Shown here: positions 61,523-64,000 of the stretch, piece after piece
Layout of the letters: each line of letters begins with the position of its first letter
Numbering within the stretch: position 1 is the stretch's first letter
From: Paenibacillus sp. ACRRX
Lineage (GTDB): Bacteria > Bacillota > Bacilli > Paenibacillales > Paenibacillaceae
NCBI RefSeq assembly: GCF_022346885.1
Contig: NZ_JAKRNK010000004.1
Coordinates: forward strand, 124,001 to 188,000
Direction: 5' to 3'
DNA length: 64,000 bases
Notes under the pieces: generated by a model
The model's input: the letters and a program-made list of their open reading frames with translations, nothing else
Databases searched by the model: none
What the model was told of the DNA's origin: nothing
Made by a program: the position numbers and the translations under genes

Positions 61523-64000
61523 TTACTTGGCTTCCACTTTATTTGCAATTCCTTTAACTTCAAACCCATAAATGCGTGCTGCCGTGTCGCCGCCTTGTGT
61601 TGGTTTCTCCACAATCAACTTCGCATAACGTGCTTTTGTTTTGGCGATCGCATGTTTGCTCACGCCTTTCTCATTGTCATTCACTACCACGGCATCTTTC
61701 CAGTTCTCACCGTCAGTGCTCAGCTGAATCTTGAACTCACGTGTATTAAAGGAGGAAGATTCGCCGCCAGCTTCCGCATGATGTATGACAAACTCTGTCA
61801 GGTCATAGTTCTCCCCCAGATCAACCGAAATCCAATGTGGTGGATTACCTACCGCACACCATTTTGTCTTGGACTCCCCGTCCACTGCATATTGCGGTGC
61901 CTCGCCATCATTTACGAAGGAGGATGCTGTTGTCTTTTTGCCTTTTGCCAAGTCTTCCGAGCGGAACGCGGCTTCCTTGTCAACGGTGATCAGTTTTTTC
62001 GTAACAACGTCCTGACCGACTTCATTTTTTGCCGTTAACGTAATCTCATATTCACCCTCTTGCGCGTATTTCACAATTGGATGACGATCCTTGCTGGAAG
62101 ATAGCGTTCCACCTGGGAAGCTCCAGTTCCACTCACTGGTCACTTCTGTCGACTTGTCTGTCACTTGGACGGCTTCACCTGGTGCCACATAAGTCTTATC
62201 TACCTCGAAGTCCGCCTTCGGGGACGGATAAGCCGGCCATTGGAAAGCAACTGTTGCCGCACGGCCTTCTTGATAATGACGGTTCACTGGCACAACGATC
62301 AGCTTTGTTTCTTTCTCTAGGCCATTACGACGCATTTCCGATACATAATAATGATCATTACCCGTCGCACCCATAAATTCTCGGGATCCGTCCGACTTCA
62401 CACGGTATACTTGATAGTACATGACATCCCCGCCAGCGTTGTCCCATTTGAGACGTGCATCAGCATAGATTCCGTCACGGAAATCGTTTTCAATAATAGC
62501 TGCATGCTTAACTTCTTTAACCAGCTGTGCTTTAACTTTCTGATCGCGGATCGTTAATTCACCAAGGTTAACCGCATAGTTATTCACGGCTTGCTTGCCT
62601 TCAACTTGTACAGACACACCCACGACTTTCTTACCTGCATATGCAGACAGATCGTAAGTTGCCGTCAACCAGTCACTCTTAGCACCAACTTGCTTTGTAT
62701 GCTTTGGCTTCAAAATAACGTACTGATCAGCAGCACCTTCTAAGGCTACTCCCATGTTCAGAGCAGCTGCATCCTTGTTAGCTGATTGGTAAGTCAGTGT
62801 CATTTCCATAGACTTTGTAACCGGAACTTCGGCTTTGTACAGCTTAATATTTGATGTGCCGCCAGCTGTCACGCTGCCTGTCGCTTTTAGCGAGCTGCCT
62901 CCGTAGAAGGCTTTATCAAAGTCAAAGTCTACCTTCAACTGATTGCCCTGCTCCTCGTTCACCCAACGCCATGTCGGCAGCACGTCCTGCAAGCTGCGGT
63001 TAAACCATTCACGATCACGCACCTGCTTGCCAAACACGCTAAACATTTTACCATTACCTGTATTAAAATGGGTGATAAAATCGGAATCTGTAACTACCGT
63101 ACGACCCACGATATCGTTAGCAATACCACGCCATTCTTTATCATTTTCCTTAGTCTGAATCGGATTTTTGTCCGCACCGATCCAGAAGATTTGTTCATTG
63201 TCCATAAACTGCTCATTGGTTTTTGAAGCATTAAATGCCCAGTCTGGGCGATAAATACCTAGTGAAGTGACTGGACTGCCATCTTTCGGGAATAGTACCG
63301 GCCAGTTATACTTGCCTTTGTAACCGCCCGCTTCCACGTCAATACCCGCAAACAAATCGAATGGACTGCGTCCCAATGCCTTTGCCTTGTCAGGCGAATT
63401 CAAAAATGGCGTAATATAATCGTAGCTGCCCTCTTTTTTGAACTGCCAACGGAAATCGATAAACATGTTGTCCGCTACACGTTGATCACCGTCCTGCAAG
63501 AACATCTGGTTCTTATCCGTCAAGCCGCCCTGCCATTTTACAGGACCATCATTGATCATCGAATCGTACCAAATAATTTCCATTTCAGGCGATTTTACCT
63601 TTTGCAAATATTTCAGGAATGCCTGCATTTGCTTCGCGTCTTCCGGCGTCCCGCCTTGCGTCTCTTCATTGATAAACCAACCGTCGAAGCCGTAATACTT
63701 CGCTACTTCGATCAGTTTGTCTGCGACAGGGAACGAGCCGTCCGCTTTTTGCTGCAGTAATTCTTTTGTCCATTGGAACTTTCCGCCATGCTCCGTTTGT
63801 GGCATGAATACGGTTCCAAACACAGGGACGCCATTTTTATGCCCAGCATCGATAACGTCTGCGCTTGGCGGCACGATGATCCCCTCACCCGCAGAACCGC
63901 CCCACATAACCAACTTATCGATGTACTGCCAATAGCTAAATGCATACCCATGGAAGCTGTCATTGCCTTGCGAAGGAGCAGCGGACGTATTTTTGTACAT
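61523..64000 (-). CDS. GH85 endo-beta-N-acetylglucosaminidase, 5' end beyond window
   Basis: The visible 825 residues lack the true start; the frame is open at the right edge. The catalytic GH85 barrel comes first (about 1-330): YAFSYWQYIDKLVMWGG and the active-site motif YYGFDGWFINEETQGG with the N-x-E pair. Galactose-binding-like and fibronectin-like segments follow (about 350-600). A PKD domain (about 600-680, WNWSFPGGTL) comes next, then an F5/8-type discoidin domain (about 690-825: KTTASSFVNDGEAPQYAVDG, WISVDLGENYDL). Such enzymes cut N-glycans within the chitobiose core and are secreted. No SLH or sortase signal at the C-terminus. Confidence 0.93.
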   Translation of the reverse strand: MYKNTSAAPSQGNDSFHGYAFSYWQYIDKLVMWGGSAGEGIIVPPSADVIDAGHKNGVPVFGTVFMPQTEHGGKFQWTKELLQQKADGSFPVADKLIEVAKYYGFDGWFINEETQGGTPEDAKQMQAFLKYLQKVKSPEMEIIWYDSMINDGPVKWQGGLTDKNQMFLQDGDQRVADNMFIDFRWQFKKEGSYDYITPFLNSPDKAKALGRSPFDLFAGIDVEAGGYKGKYNWPVLFPKDGSPVTSLGIYRPDWAFNASKTNEQFMDNEQIFWIGADKNPIQTKENDKEWRGIANDIVGRTVVTDSDFITHFNTGNGKMFSVFGKQVRDREWFNRSLQDVLPTWRWVNEEQGNQLKVDFDFDKAFYGGSSLKATGSVTAGGTSNIKLYKAEVPVTKSMEMTLTYQSANKDAAALNMGVALEGAADQYVILKPKHTKQVGAKSDWLTATYDLSAYAGKKVVGVSVQVEGKQAVNNYAVNLGELTIRDQKVKAQLVKEVKHAAIIENDFRDGIYADARLKWDNAGGDVMYYQVYRVKSDGSREFMGATGNDHYYVSEMRRNGLEKETKLIVVPVNRHYQEGRAATVAFQWPAYPSPKADFEVDKTYVAPGEAVQVTDKSTEVTSEWNWSFPGGTLSSSKDRHPIVKYAQEGEYEITLTAKNEVGQDVVTKKLITVDKEAAFRSEDLAKGKKTTASSFVNDGEAPQYAVDGESKTKWCAVGNPPHWISVDLGENYDLTEFVIHHAEAGGESSSFNTREFKIQLSTDGENWKDAVVVNDNEKGVSKHAIAKTKARYAKLIVEKPTQGGDTAARIYGFEVKGIANKVEAK

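Overview
The window looks like chromosome of a Paenibacillus-type Firmicute (Paenibacillaceae). Supporting signs are strong AAGGAGG-type ribosome binding sites, a membrane-bound AraC regulator next to an LplABC-type sugar importer, an S-layer (SLH) anchored giant surface protein, YneF, a thiC TPP riboswitch, a Bacillus-type FolE/QueG/RNase HI set, and a modular secreted GH85 glycosidase. No rRNA, tRNA, IS element, CRISPR array or integrase was recognised. All statements come from reading sequence and motifs; no database search was run.

Layout. 1-4.8 kb (minus): a transglutaminase-like protein cut by the left edge, a CBM9-like protein, an M17 leucyl aminopeptidase and a type-II-family asparaginase. 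5-11.1 kb: AraC-type regulator facing a sugar ABC importer (two permeases, then a lipoprotein). 11.6-16.3 kb (minus): a small unknown protein, two related secreted repeat proteins, D-Ala-D-Ala ligase and an Amidase_6 protein. 16.7-28.3 kb (plus): aconitase; a five-gene set of GNAT acetyltransferase, three tandem tail-collar proteins and a 1672-residue CSLREA/beta-helix/DUF11/SLH protein; then a putative carboxylate transporter. 28.5-31.5 kb (minus, AT-rich): an ABC exporter operon with a 35-codon reading frame at its end and a broken luciferase-like monooxygenase at its head. 31.9-34.2 kb: riboswitch-controlled thiC, then an IclR regulator with a candidate operator. 35.4-39.5 kb (plus): alpha/beta hydrolase, an extended superoxide dismutase and an orphan Dam-type methylase. 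39.7-45.8 kb (minus): DUF6930-like protein, folE, yneF, a queG-methyltransferase fusion, rnhA, a DUF402 protein and a GNAT protein. 46.4-49.1 kb: sodA, then a TetR/MFS pair whose two genes share an identical inverted repeat. 49.3-54.9 kb: sulfatase divergent from two half-size CHR transporters, a ROK regulator and a formylglycine-generating enzyme. 55-60.1 kb (minus): a probable secreted-peptide system. 60.9-64 kb: peptide deformylase and a GH85 endo-beta-N-acetylglucosaminidase cut by the right edge.

The best candidate for an undescribed system is 55.0-60.1 kb: an orphan LuxR-type response regulator, a leaderless 67-residue amphipathic peptide without cysteines, an ATPase/permease pair, a 54-residue two-helix membrane protein and a second permease/ATPase pair. 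There are no modification enzymes, so it resembles leaderless bacteriocin or phenol-soluble-modulin (Pmt) export and immunity systems. Second is the GNAT/triple-collar/SLH surface operon. Third is the sulfatase/CHR/ROK/FGE module, which joins sulfatase, its activating enzyme, a possible sulfate transporter and a sugar-sensing regulator. The three-part QueG fusion is also unusual.
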